From the NCBI RefSeq assembly GCF_000425225.1, contig NZ_AULJ01000008.1:124001-188000 (forward strand): a stretch of 64,000 nucleotides of DNA. The letters run 5' to 3'. Every line of letters begins with the position of its first letter. The stretch's first letter is position 1. Made by a program: the position numbers and the translations under genes. Source of the DNA: Pontibacillus marinus BH030004 = DSM 16465. GTDB taxonomy: Bacteria > Bacillota > Bacilli > Bacillales > BH030062. Below, piece after piece: positions 34,704-42,655 of the stretch. The notes under the pieces were generated by a model. It was given only the letters and a program-made list of their open reading frames with translations. It ran no database searches and was not told the DNA's origin.

Positions 34704-35277
34704 TAAATATGTCTATCCAGATAGTGATGTTTTGCAAAATAAATTTGACGTGAAGAATCAAGATAAGCTTGAACGCCTTGAGCGCATGCTTACAGGTCGC
34801 CGACTAATAGAGCTTTTTAAGGATCCATTAGAAGGTCAGTTTGATTTGAACCACTTACAAAGAATTCACAGTTATATTTTTCAGGATATTTATGAATGGG
34901 CTGGTGAACTCCGCACAGTCAACATCACAAAAGGGAATTATTTTGCCCTCCATAACGTGATGGTTCCCTATTTTGAAGAACATGTGACCGTTCCTTTGCA
35001 TGAGGAGAAATTTTTGGAAGGCGTTAGTGGAAAATCTGATTTGGCACAGCGAATGGCAATTTATTTTGACCATGTAAATGCCGCCCATCCTTTTCGCGAA
35101 GGTAATGGAAGAGCACAGCGAGAATTTTTCCGAACGCTAGCATTGCGCCATGGGTTTCAGCTTGATTGGAGTAAGGCCTCACAGGAGGAAATGATCGAAA
35201 GTTCGAAACAGGCTCTTGCTAAAATGGATCCTACCGGCTTAGAAGAAATCTTATATCGTTGTATGTATAGAGTCTAG
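34696..35277 (+). CDS. Fic domain AMP-transferase toxin
   Basis: A 193-residue Fic protein. The complete catalytic motif HPFREGNGRAQR is at residues 131-142, with the nucleophile-activating His131. The flap region NITKGNYFAL and the helix LNHLQRIHSYIFQDIYEWAG match the VbhT/Doc-Fic family. Such toxins AMPylate targets such as DNA gyrase and topoisomerase IV. Overlap with the antitoxin frame (ATGAATGA) indicates a coupled toxin-antitoxin operon. Confidence 0.92.
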   Translation: MNDKYVYPDSDVLQNKFDVKNQDKLERLERMLTGRRLIELFKDPLEGQFDLNHLQRIHSYIFQDIYEWAGELRTVNITKGNYFALHNVMVPYFEEHVTVPLHEEKFLEGVSGKSDLAQRMAIYFDHVNAAHPFREGNGRAQREFFRTLALRHGFQLDWSKASQEEMIESSKQALAKMDPTGLEEILYRCMYRV

Positions 35278-35321
35278 TAATCTCATGGTTTTGTGCCATG
35301 GGGTTTTTTAGTTTTATAGAA

Positions 35322-35353
35322 AAAGGGAGCAGCTGTCGGGGCTGCTCCCTTTT
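35322..35353. terminator. Bidirectional terminator after the Fic operon
   Basis: AAAGGGAGCAGC pairs perfectly with GCTGCTCCCTTT around a 7-base loop. T runs are present in both directions, serving the Fic operon and the leftward small membrane genes. Confidence 0.85.
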
Positions 35354-35356
35354 GAA

Positions 35357-35485
35357 TTAGGATTGTCTATGATTAAAGAAATCTAAAAAGGAATGATAAA
35401 TCTCAATTCCTTGAAAGAGCATTAGACTTAATGAAGTAGCGGAAAAAGCTCCTATAAGAATCATGCGTACCCAAAACATCATCAT
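35357..35485 (-). CDS. Small single-span membrane protein
   Basis: A 42-residue peptide, starting MMMFWVRMILIGAFSATSLS and ending DFFNHRQS, with one hydrophobic span. AAGGAGG lies 6 bases before the ATG at 35485. It follows the 106-residue membrane gene by 23 bp and is probably in the same transcript. No family is recognised. Confidence 0.6.
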   Translation of the reverse strand: MMMFWVRMILIGAFSATSLSLMLFQGIEIYHSFLDFFNHRQS

Positions 35486-35508
35486 GGTTTCCTCCTTTTT
35501 GTTAGGGA

Positions 35509-35829
35509 TTATGGAGAAGTGACGATGTTTTGCCGAAAATAATTCGATTGATAAAAGACCGAGGACAAAAAGTGCATGAACTTTTGCCTGCGATCAAGTA
35601 GCGTTCCGCTAATGATTAGCAAGGATGCTAATGTAATAGGAAGGTATCCGAATTTAGTGACAGAGGAGGACTGATCATCCTCATGCCCATCCATTAGATT
35701 AACAGATTCACCAGTCTCTACAATGGAGGTGATCGGTACTTGGATGTTCGATGTATAGGTGAACTGAATAATGATTCCGATCATGACCGTAAATAGTATC
35801 AACTTCCACCGCTTTTGAATCATCTTCAA
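35509..35829 (-). CDS. Hypothetical membrane protein
   Basis: A 106-residue protein with two membrane spans (LILFTVMIGIIIQFTY and FGYLPITLASLLIISGTLL) around an acidic outside loop. The start may be TTG at 35829 or ATG at 35823; the AAGGTGG site upstream is compatible with either. It heads a two-gene leftward unit with the 42-residue peptide. Function is not recognised. Confidence 0.6.
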   Translation of the reverse strand: MKMIQKRWKLILFTVMIGIIIQFTYTSNIQVPITSIVETGESVNLMDGHEDDQSSSVTKFGYLPITLASLLIISGTLLDRRQKFMHFLSSVFYQSNYFRQNIVTSP

Positions 35830-36036
35830 CTCACCACCTTCCTAAAGGATTTGTTATTTCTATTTTAGTACCTTTGGACACTGTTGGAAAGCTTTATGTT
35901 GTAAGGGGAGCGTCCATTTTTTATGTTTATGTTGGGGTGGGGTTGTTTGATGATTGTTTGTTTTAGGTTAATGTGAAAGTGACACCACTTTTGGTAGTTT
36001 TCAATCAATGAAAAGAAGTGAAGGGAGGTAAATTTC

Positions 36037-36342
36037 TTGAAAAAGTCAAAAGCAGAGAAACAACGTGACCGAGAAATACTAGAGTTATATCATAAAAAGG
36101 TCACAGAAGAAGCATTAGAGCCACTCTGGAATTACTTCGAACAATGGAAAGCAGGAGAGTATCCATATTATGAGCTCACTGAACGCATCCACGAATTTCA
36201 TAATGAAAATCAAGAAATCTATAAAACCTTTCAATACTTACAAAGGGAGAGGTTAATTTTTAAAGCTAAAAAGGAAATGGATATGTTTAATGAAGAGGAT
36301 CTTCAGAAGGAAATATATCAGAGATGGCTGGATTTAGATTAA
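36037..36342 (+). CDS. Hypothetical helical protein
   Basis: A 101-residue, highly charged and probably all-helical cytoplasmic protein. TTG start with GAAGGGAGG about 8 bases upstream. Trp and Tyr are frequent (PLWNYFEQWKAGEYPYYELT). No family recognised. A strong hairpin terminator follows, so it appears to be a single-gene unit. Confidence 0.6.
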   Translation: MKKSKAEKQRDREILELYHKKVTEEALEPLWNYFEQWKAGEYPYYELTERIHEFHNENQEIYKTFQYLQRERLIFKAKKEMDMFNEEDLQKEIYQRWLDLD

Positions 36343-36382
36343 GTGAAAGCAGGGAACAAATAAAGGTACGATTATTAAGTGA

Positions 36383-36416
36383 GGAATTGATCAAACGTTT
36401 GACCAATTCCTTTTTT
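36383..36416 (+). terminator. Terminator containing the ATCAAACGTTTGA palindrome
   Basis: GGAATTGATCAAACG pairs with CGTTTGACCAATTCC in a 28-base near-perfect palindrome (one mismatch) followed by six T. The centre repeats the 34170 palindrome, so the same sequence may serve as operator and terminator stem. Confidence 0.75.
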
Positions 36417-36470
36417 GATGAAAAATCTTGTTGATTATTGTAAAATAATGTTACTAGAATGAGAGGAGTG

Positions 36471-37469
36471 ATGATACTGAATAATATTAAAAGGGAAATC
36501 CCTTTAGACATCCCACAAAAAGAAGGAGTTTTAAGAAGGATCACGCCACATAATCCAAAACGGAAACGAGTCGAAGAGAAGTTGAAAAGAAGGTGGTCAG
36601 GTCACAAAGGAGAACTTGCGCTTGATTATCATCTGCGATTTTTACCTTTTAAATCCTATCAAGTCATTCGTGGTGTTCGATTACGAGCTTTCGGAAATGC
36701 TTTTCAAATAGACACCCCTATCCTCAATCCTCATGCCATATTTATTACTGAAGCCAAAAATCATAAGGGAACCATCACATACAATGAAGAAAAGAACCAT
36801 TTTGAACAAACGATAAATGGCGTCACGAAACACATGGATGATCCATTACTTCAAGTAACCGAACATAAGCAACAATTAGAAGAATGGCTTCGCTATCGAG
36901 GCATTTATGGTTACCCCGTCGTTCCTCTGGTAGCCTTCACTAATCCCTCAACCGTAGTAATCCCACCTCAAAACCATAAACACAACTGGTCACTTATGAA
37001 TGCAGTCCACATTGTCGACAAAATTAAAGAAATTGAAAGACAGTATAAAGATCGCCCCACCTTTAATATTGATAAAATTAGAGACGCTCTCCTAGCTGAA
37101 AACACCCCACTCGAGCAAGATATCCTCCAATCCTTTTCAATCAAATCCTCTGATATTATCCGTGGAGTCATGTGTCCCAAATGTGAAAGCTATGCTATGG
37201 AGTGGGTGCGTTTGAGGTGGCAGTGTCCTAAATGTAGTTATCGCTCAAACAGTGCTCATCTCTTAGCACTAGCGGATTATTTTTTGTTAGGGAAGGACTC
37301 TATTACGAATCGGGAGTTTAGGGATTTTGCTTTGGTTTCTGATAGGAATACAGCGCTAAGAATGCTAAAGAGTAGCGGTTTAGAATATGAAGGTCTTTCA
37401 AAAAAGAGAGTTTATAAGAAGCCAGATGATTTACCAGCTTTTGTGAAGCATGCGATTAATCAAAAGTAG
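36471..37469 (+). CDS. NERD-domain protein with C-terminal zinc ribbon
   Basis: A 332-residue protein. The NERD nuclease-related domain is seen from about residue 45 (GHKGELALDYHLRFLPFKSY, IDTPILNPHAIFITEAKNHK). Toward the end, MCPKCESYAMEW and WQCPKCSY form a CxxC-CxxC zinc ribbon, followed by a short helical tail. NERD proteins are thought to act in DNA processing. ATG at 36471 is chosen because the protein then opens like its relatives; GAGAGGAG lies close upstream. It is followed directly by tandem array A. Confidence 0.85.
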   Translation: MILNNIKREIPLDIPQKEGVLRRITPHNPKRKRVEEKLKRRWSGHKGELALDYHLRFLPFKSYQVIRGVRLRAFGNAFQIDTPILNPHAIFITEAKNHKGTITYNEEKNHFEQTINGVTKHMDDPLLQVTEHKQQLEEWLRYRGIYGYPVVPLVAFTNPSTVVIPPQNHKHNWSLMNAVHIVDKIKEIERQYKDRPTFNIDKIRDALLAENTPLEQDILQSFSIKSSDIIRGVMCPKCESYAMEWVRLRWQCPKCSYRSNSAHLLALADYFLLGKDSITNREFRDFALVSDRNTALRMLKSSGLEYEGLSKKRVYKKPDDLPAFVKHAINQK

Positions 37470-37517
37470 TATTGGAAGCAGGGAGAAATGCTGGTGCAGA
37501 CAAAATCTCTTACACAC

Positions 37518-37979
37518 ACCCGAGCGAAAGCAAGACGCACCCGAGCGGAAGCAGCTCGCACCCGAGCGAAAGCGGCCTGCACCCGAGCGAAAGCAACTCG
37601 CACCCGAGCGAAAGTAGCTCGAACCCGAGCGAAAGCAGCTCGCACCCGAGCGAAAACAGCTCGCACCCGAGCGAAAACAGCCCGCACCCGAGCGAAAGCA
37701 GCATGCACCCGAGCGAAAGCAGCGCGTACCCGAGCGAAAGCAGCTCGCACCCGAGCGAAAGCAGCTCGCACCCGAGCGAAAGCAGGACTCACCCGAGCGA
37801 AAACAGCTCGCACCCGAGCGAAAGCAGCCTGTACCCGAGCGAAAGCAGCGCGTACCCGAGCGAAAGCAGAGCGTACCCGAGCGAAAGCAGCTCGTACCCG
37901 AGCGAAAACAGCTCGCACCCGAGCAAAAGCAGCGCGTACCCGAGCGAAAGCAGCTCGTACCCGAGCGAAAACAGCGCTG
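37518..37979. repeat. Array A: 22-unit, 21-bp tandem repeat (ACCCGAGCGAAAGCAG core)
   Basis: Twenty-two units start every 21 bp from 37518 to 37959 with no phase slip. Bases 1-16 are nearly constant (ACCCGAGCGAAAGCAG); the last five vary (CTCGC, CGCGT, CCTGT and others). In units ending CTCGC, CGAGC and GCTCG could pair as a small hairpin. All six frames are open over most of the array, but none has a ribosome binding site. It starts 48 bp after the NERD gene stop and ends before a hairpin terminator. Confidence 0.95.
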
Positions 37980-38015
37980 CCGCCTGCCCCACAGCCTCAG
38001 CCCCAAAATAGGATA

Positions 38016-38037
38016 GATTCCTGCCGTGGCAGGAATC
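38016..38037 (+). terminator. Hairpin after array A
   Basis: GATTCCTGC and GCAGGAATC form a perfect 9-bp stem with a CGTG loop. No clear T run follows, so it may be a stability hairpin rather than a full terminator. Confidence 0.5.
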
Positions 38038-38058
38038 TCCCATATCATCACCAATCAA

Positions 38059-38092
38059 AGCCCCTCGTTACTCAGCCAACGAGGGGCTCTTT
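38059..38092 (+). terminator. Terminator downstream of array A
   Basis: AGCCCCTCGTT pairs perfectly with AACGAGGGGCT around an 8-base loop, followed by CTTTAT. It would end transcripts entering from the NERD gene or the array. The remaining sequence to 38306 shows no gene or clear motif. Confidence 0.75.
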
Positions 38093-38306
38093 ATCTACCA
38101 AAAAGCCATATCCTACCATTCACCCACAACTATCCCATTAGCCCTAGACTACACATCAAAATACCACCCCTCCCATAGTCAGGAAGGCCGATTCTGTCGA
38201 GATTTCGTTGAATTGCATGCGTTCTGCGTCGATACATGTAGTACGAAACGTCGTGGAATGTCGTCTAACTGACTTAACATGCACGAACAATAAGGGGGTG
38301 ATGTGA

Positions 38307-39482
38307 TTGGGGAGAACAGTTGTTACTGGAATGGGGATTCAGGCGCCACAAATTCAATCGACCAACGATTTTGAACATGTGCTTGAGAAAGGTGTCTGCA
38401 CACACTCTATCCTTCATGATCATGGGCCGAATCATTCTAGTATTGTCGCCGGCCAAATCACCCAAGAACCCCTCAACGAGAGAGCATACAAACGGTATCC
38501 ACGCTCAAGTCGGTTAGCTATGGCTGCAGCAGACGAAGCACTACGGCAAGCTGACATCAAAAACATCAATCCATCCAGAATTGCAGTCATTATGGGGACT
38601 TCCCTTGGGAGTCTGCTTGAAATTGAACAAAATTGCGATGCCGCAAAGGATTTCCGTAAGTTTCCGTGTCACGGTGTTGTACTCGCGGATTCGCATACGC
38701 TTTCCTCATCTGTCGCAATGTACACAGGAGCAAAAGGTCACGTCCACACGATTACAACAGGATGTGCATCTAGCTCAGACGCTATTTTGATGGGAAAGCT
38801 TTTGCTAGATTCGAACCAGGCGGATGTCTGTATCGTTGGTGGAGCGGATGCATCACTAGGGCAGTGGAGTACATATGGATTCGCCAAACTCAGATCCATC
38901 GCTCAAAACACAGATCCTCGCCACACCGGCGTTCCTTTTTCAAATGAGCATCATGGATTTGTCATGTCAGAAGGCGCTGGCATTATCACCTTGGAGCGAG
39001 AAGACCACGCTAACCAAAGAGGAGCAATCATTCATGGCATCGTGGAAAATGTGTACTCCAACAATGAAGCACTACCAATGCTTAAAGCTGATGAGACTGG
39101 AGAATCCATGCTCGAAGCTTTAAATGGTGTACTCCAAAATCATCAGCCCAGCTATGTAAACAGCCAAGCACTCGGTCTACAAACAAACGACAATGTAGAA
39201 AAAATAGTGCATCATAAGCTTTTTGGCAATTCGATCCCAATTACATCCATCAAAGGCATGACCGGGCATATTTTTGGATCGATGGGCGTCATCCAAGTCA
39301 TCTCATCATTGATTTCTTTTAACAAAAACTTTATACCACCAACGATTAATACGAACGGCAAAGGTTACGAAGATCTTCCAATTGTTTATGAACCAAAGTA
39401 TCAGCCGGTCACCAGTGTTGCCATCACAACGCACGGTAATGGTGGCAATAATACGTGTTTATTAATGAAAAAATATGAGTGA
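38307..39482 (+). CDS. Beta-ketoacyl synthase family protein with altered active site
   Basis: A 391-residue thiolase-fold condensing enzyme resembling FabF. The nucleophile is Cys153 (ITTGCASSSDA), the Lys-Gly segment SIKGMTGHIFGSMG keeps Lys316 and His321, and SEGAGIITLE is typical. The first catalytic His, normally in VNAHGTST, is missing: the sequence reads VNSQALGLQTND, with Gln287 in its place. Decarboxylating condensation may thus be lost or changed. TTG start with AGGGGGTG 7 bases upstream. It lies 13 bp before a GGDEF-EAL gene and is probably co-transcribed with it; no acyl carrier protein is nearby. Confidence 0.85.
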   Translation: MGRTVVTGMGIQAPQIQSTNDFEHVLEKGVCTHSILHDHGPNHSSIVAGQITQEPLNERAYKRYPRSSRLAMAAADEALRQADIKNINPSRIAVIMGTSLGSLLEIEQNCDAAKDFRKFPCHGVVLADSHTLSSSVAMYTGAKGHVHTITTGCASSSDAILMGKLLLDSNQADVCIVGGADASLGQWSTYGFAKLRSIAQNTDPRHTGVPFSNEHHGFVMSEGAGIITLEREDHANQRGAIIHGIVENVYSNNEALPMLKADETGESMLEALNGVLQNHQPSYVNSQALGLQTNDNVEKIVHHKLFGNSIPITSIKGMTGHIFGSMGVIQVISSLISFNKNFIPPTINTNGKGYEDLPIVYEPKYQPVTSVAITTHGNGGNNTCLLMKKYE

Positions 39483-39495
39483 AGGAGGCACGTAC

Positions 39496-41901
39496 ATGCT
39501 ATTTATTTTCATGACGTTATTTGCAATTATTCCATTAGTTATCGGAATCACGATTTATTTTATGCTTAAGAAAACGAAGCTTGCCTCAGCACTCCTTTTA
39601 TTCTTAGGTCTCGCGAGTGTTTGGCAGTTTGATGTTGCCATCTTGTATGCGCACGAATTTTTCTCCTATGAAGTGATTGATACAGTTTTCCGTGCGTTAC
39701 GTTTCGGATCCATCATGCTGACGCCGACTCTGTTTTATGTAGCCTACCTTGTTGTAAAAGAACATCTTCCTCAAATGAAGGGGACGAAGTGGAAGCGTTT
39801 TATGGACATCAAAGTGGTCTGGGCATTTTACGCATACAGTCTTTTTGCGTATGCCGTGGGCTGGAGTCATCGTGGTATTAGTGGTCTAAAGCTAATGGAA
39901 TCTGACTCATTTAACAGTTTTTATTTCCCGCAGTATGGACCGTTATCATGGGTGTTCACTACAAACGTGATTTTATTTATATTTTGTACCGTCGTAACAT
40001 GCTGGTTAAGTTTGAAAATTAAAAAGCAAGGCATCGGAACGTTTCTTACTTATTTTCTTTTCTCCACATCTGTTGGCTACGTGATAGGAATTTTGAATAT
40101 GATGCCAGAAGCGAGACTGTTCCCAAGTGCCATCGCTGTTATGGTTTTTGCCCTCACTATCCTCGTTTTAGTAACCAAGATAGTTAACGAGAAAAGTGAG
40201 GAGCTAGAGGAAAAAGAGGCTTTCTTAAGGTCGATCATTGATATTAATCCGAACTACATATATGCAACGGATAAAAACGGCACGCTCACACTTGCGAACA
40301 AAGCATTTGCTGAGTTGAGTGGCACGACAACAGATGAAGTCATCGGAAAACGAAAAGAGGATACTTTCGACACATTAAAGACACCACTTACAGATGACGA
40401 TGATTGCTTCTTTTTACAAGCAACAAAAGATACAGAGGAAGTCATCACAGACGTTCACGGGAATAAGAAATGGATTCATACCGACGAGATTCCTTTCCAA
40501 ACTACACAAGAAAATCTCTTATTGGGGGTTTCCACGGACATCACGAAAATTAAGCAAAAAGAAGTGGAGATCATCTGGCAGGCGTTTCATGATGAGTTAA
40601 CGGGTCTTCCGAATCGCCGATATTTCAATGAGATTTTACAAAAAGAGATTGAAAAAGCTGAAGGCGTACATCAAGAGATCGCCGTTATGTTCTTAGACTT
40701 GGATCGATTTAAATACATTAACGATACGCTTAGTCATGAGGTTGGGGATGCCCTGCTGAAGCAGGTTTCCGTGCGTCTGCAGCAAAGCAGCCGGAACAAG
40801 AAAGGGAAGCGAGCTAAGGTATGCCGCATAGGTGGAGATGAATTCACCTTTATTCTACCGAACAGTAATGGTCCTGAGGCTGTGCTATTTGCAAAAGAAA
40901 TCATCGCATCTTTTGAAGAAGTTTTTACAGTGTACGGGCACAACCTTTATATAACGCCAAGCATTGGAATAAGCTTGTACCCATTTGATGGCGTAACAGC
41001 CAACACCCTTATCAAAAACGCTGATTCTGCCATGTACTATGTAAAAGATAAAGGAAAGAACGGGTTCCAGATCTTCAACTCTGATATGAACCATGACTTT
41101 TATCGCAAGATGGTGCTGGAAAAAGAGTTGCGTCAGGCGATTGAGAGAGATGAGCTTTCTCTTCATTACCAACCACAACTCAACCTTGAGTCAGGACGTG
41201 TTGTTGGAATGGAGGCACTTGTGAGATGGGATAGCCAGGAGCTTGGACGAGTATCACCAGGTGAGTTTATCCCGCTAGCTGAAGAGACAGGATTGATCCT
41301 ACCTGTAGGCGAATGGATTTTACGTAGAGCTTGCCGACAAAATAAAGAATGGATTGACCAGGGGTATGAACCACTGCGTGTAGCGGTGAATATCTCCCAA
41401 ATGCAATTCATGAATCCTAAATTCTCAGATCTAGTATTGCAGGTTTTGGAGGAAACTGGGTTGCCTGCAGAGTACTTAGAACTTGAAATCACCGAGAACA
41501 TCGCGATGACAGACGAACAACGAGTGATTTCAGTTCTAAGTAAACTCACGAAAAACGGTGTGAAAGTCGCGATTGATGACTTTGGTAAAGGGTACTCATC
41601 CCTTGGCTACCTCAACAAATACTCGGTCGATTACCTGAAGATCGACAAAACATTCATTCAAGATCTACCATACCATCCGGATAACATTGCAATCGTTAAG
41701 AGCATTATCTCGGTAGCGGAGCATCTTGAAATTGAGTTGATTGCTGAAGGAATTGAAAATGAAAAAGAGCTTCAGTTTGTGAGGGAACTGGGATGTCAGT
41801 ATGCGCAAGGCTATTATATCGGCCATCCAACTCCTGCGAACAATTTTGAAGAGAATGTATTAGGGAAGATTGGGCAGTTTCGGATTAATGGAATTACTTG
41901 A
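39496..41901 (+). CDS. Membrane PAS-GGDEF-EAL cyclic-di-GMP enzyme
   Basis: An 801-residue signalling protein. About seven membrane spans cover residues 1-235 (7TM sensor type). A PAS domain follows (IIDINPNYIYATDKNGTLTL), then a GGDEF domain with an intact GGDEF at about 446-450 and an EAL domain with EAL at about 573-575, plus IAIDDFGKGYSSLGYL-like metal-site sequence. Both synthesis and hydrolysis of cyclic di-GMP are possible; the net direction is unknown. ATG at 39496 has AAGGAGG 7 bases upstream and is preferred to the ATG at 39475. It follows the ketosynthase-like gene. Confidence 0.93.
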   Translation: MLFIFMTLFAIIPLVIGITIYFMLKKTKLASALLLFLGLASVWQFDVAILYAHEFFSYEVIDTVFRALRFGSIMLTPTLFYVAYLVVKEHLPQMKGTKWKRFMDIKVVWAFYAYSLFAYAVGWSHRGISGLKLMESDSFNSFYFPQYGPLSWVFTTNVILFIFCTVVTCWLSLKIKKQGIGTFLTYFLFSTSVGYVIGILNMMPEARLFPSAIAVMVFALTILVLVTKIVNEKSEELEEKEAFLRSIIDINPNYIYATDKNGTLTLANKAFAELSGTTTDEVIGKRKEDTFDTLKTPLTDDDDCFFLQATKDTEEVITDVHGNKKWIHTDEIPFQTTQENLLLGVSTDITKIKQKEVEIIWQAFHDELTGLPNRRYFNEILQKEIEKAEGVHQEIAVMFLDLDRFKYINDTLSHEVGDALLKQVSVRLQQSSRNKKGKRAKVCRIGGDEFTFILPNSNGPEAVLFAKEIIASFEEVFTVYGHNLYITPSIGISLYPFDGVTANTLIKNADSAMYYVKDKGKNGFQIFNSDMNHDFYRKMVLEKELRQAIERDELSLHYQPQLNLESGRVVGMEALVRWDSQELGRVSPGEFIPLAEETGLILPVGEWILRRACRQNKEWIDQGYEPLRVAVNISQMQFMNPKFSDLVLQVLEETGLPAEYLELEITENIAMTDEQRVISVLSKLTKNGVKVAIDDFGKGYSSLGYLNKYSVDYLKIDKTFIQDLPYHPDNIAIVKSIISVAEHLEIELIAEGIENEKELQFVRELGCQYAQGYYIGHPTPANNFEENVLGKIGQFRINGIT

Positions 41902-41907
41902 TAGAGG

Positions 41908-41936
41908 AGGACCTTAAGCTTGGCTTAGGGTCCTTT
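41908..41936 (+). terminator. Terminator of the GGDEF-EAL operon
   Basis: AGGACCTTAAGC pairs with GCTTAGGGTCCT (one G-U pair) around TTG, followed by a short T run. It comes before array C. Confidence 0.65.
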
Positions 41937-41961
41937 CTATGAATAAGGAAAAGCAGTGCCA

Positions 41962-42108
41962 ACCCGATGGAAAGCAGTGCCAACTCGATGGAAAGGAGTG
42001 CTGACCCGATGGAAACCAGTGCCGACCCGACGAAAAGCAGTGCCAACCCGACGGAAAGCAGCACCGACTCGACGAAACCCAATCCCCACCCAAGAAAAAG
42101 CGTGATCT
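41962..42108. repeat. Array C: 7-unit, 21-bp tandem repeat
   Basis: Seven units start at 41962, 41983, 42004, 42025, 42046, 42067 and 42088, the last two degenerate. The typical unit begins ACCCGATGGAAAGCAGTG or ACCCGACGGAAAGCAG. It is the same family and strand as arrays A and B. A partial unit, GGAAAAGCAGTGCCA, precedes it. It fills the space between two convergent transcription units, and its last unit runs into the bidirectional terminator. Confidence 0.85.
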
Positions 42109-42130
42109 CCCAAGGAGCATCACGCTTTTT
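42095..42130. terminator. Bidirectional terminator
   Basis: AAAAAGCGTGAT pairs perfectly with ATCACGCTTTTT around a 12-base loop, with T runs on both strands, at the end of the leftward zinc-ribbon gene. Confidence 0.9.
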
Positions 42131-42141
42131 CAACTCTCTAG

Positions 42142-42462
42142 TTAAGCCATCATCATCAAAGCACTCAGTATAATTGAGATAATCAACACAATTACTGACA
42201 CAACCATTAACACAATGCCATGTACTTTACTTCGCTTCCTAAACGTCAGTACACCCATCACGAACGCTGCTGGGCCAAAGATGATCGGAAGTACAATTAA
42301 CGTTAGAACAACAAATACCCAACCTAATATAGGATAGATTTTACCTTCACTTTCTGTTGTAGCTGACATTTCCTGTGCTGCGTTCACTGGGAGTTCAGCT
42401 TCACAAGCACCACACGTTGTTTTATGTTTTGAAACGGATTTTCCGCATGATGGACATTTCAT
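42142..42462 (-). CDS. Zinc-ribbon membrane protein (DUF4190-like)
   Basis: A 106-residue protein. Residues 1-22 are a zinc ribbon (MKCPSCGK and CGACE, two CxxC pairs). After a linker come two membrane spans, GWVFVVLTLIVLPIIFGPAA and GIVLMVVSVIVLIISIIL, in the DUF4190-like layout. Function is unknown. It is a single leftward gene between array C and the muropeptide operon. Confidence 0.75.
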   Translation of the reverse strand: MKCPSCGKSVSKHKTTCGACEAELPVNAAQEMSATTESEGKIYPILGWVFVVLTLIVLPIIFGPAAFVMGVLTFRKRSKVHGIVLMVVSVIVLIISIILSALMMMA

Positions 42463-42565
42463 ATAAAGTCCTCCTTCGGTAATCTTACTTATTTCATAAC
42501 ATAACCTTGAGTGAAAAAATTAAACCTCATACGATTATCGTTAATATGATGATGTTGTCTAATTA

Positions 42566-42580
42566 TGAAATATTATTTCA
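42566..42580. promoter_or_regulatory. Candidate MurR operator 1 (before the kinase gene)
   Basis: TGAAATATTATTTCA is a perfect 7-1-7 palindrome, 17 bp upstream of the -35 box of the muropeptide operon. Matching sites at 48229 and 50460 precede the other two units, and the RpiR-family gene murR lies within the cluster. Confidence 0.7.
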
Positions 42581-42597
42581 CATTATAAATAAAATAA

Positions 42598-42625
42598 TTG
42601 AATTAATATAACTCTCCTTTATAAT
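42598..42625 (+). promoter_or_regulatory. Sigma-A promoter of muropeptide operon I
   Basis: TTGAAT (42598-42603) and TATAAT (42620-42625) are 16 bp apart, 30 bp before the first start codon. Confidence 0.7.
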
Positions 42626-42655
42626 AGAAGTAACAAAAACGATGGAGGAATCCAC

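Noticed and set aside
37518-37979. CRISPR array interpretation of the 21-bp repeats
   Set aside because: There are no spacers: units are contiguous, vary by only a few bases, and no cas gene is present.
37431-38141. Several long open frames on both strands across array A (for example repeats of HPSESSS, TRAKAAR, FARVRAA)
   Set aside because: They arise because a 21-bp stop-free unit is open in every frame. None has a ribosome binding site, and they overlap on both strands.
41894-42173. Short frames over array C
   Set aside because: They follow the 21-bp repeat and the terminator and have no ribosome binding site.
42566-42580. Reading the TGAAAT-ATTTCA palindromes as cre sites
   Set aside because: They lack the central CG of cre and recur only at the muropeptide units, so a MurR site fits better.
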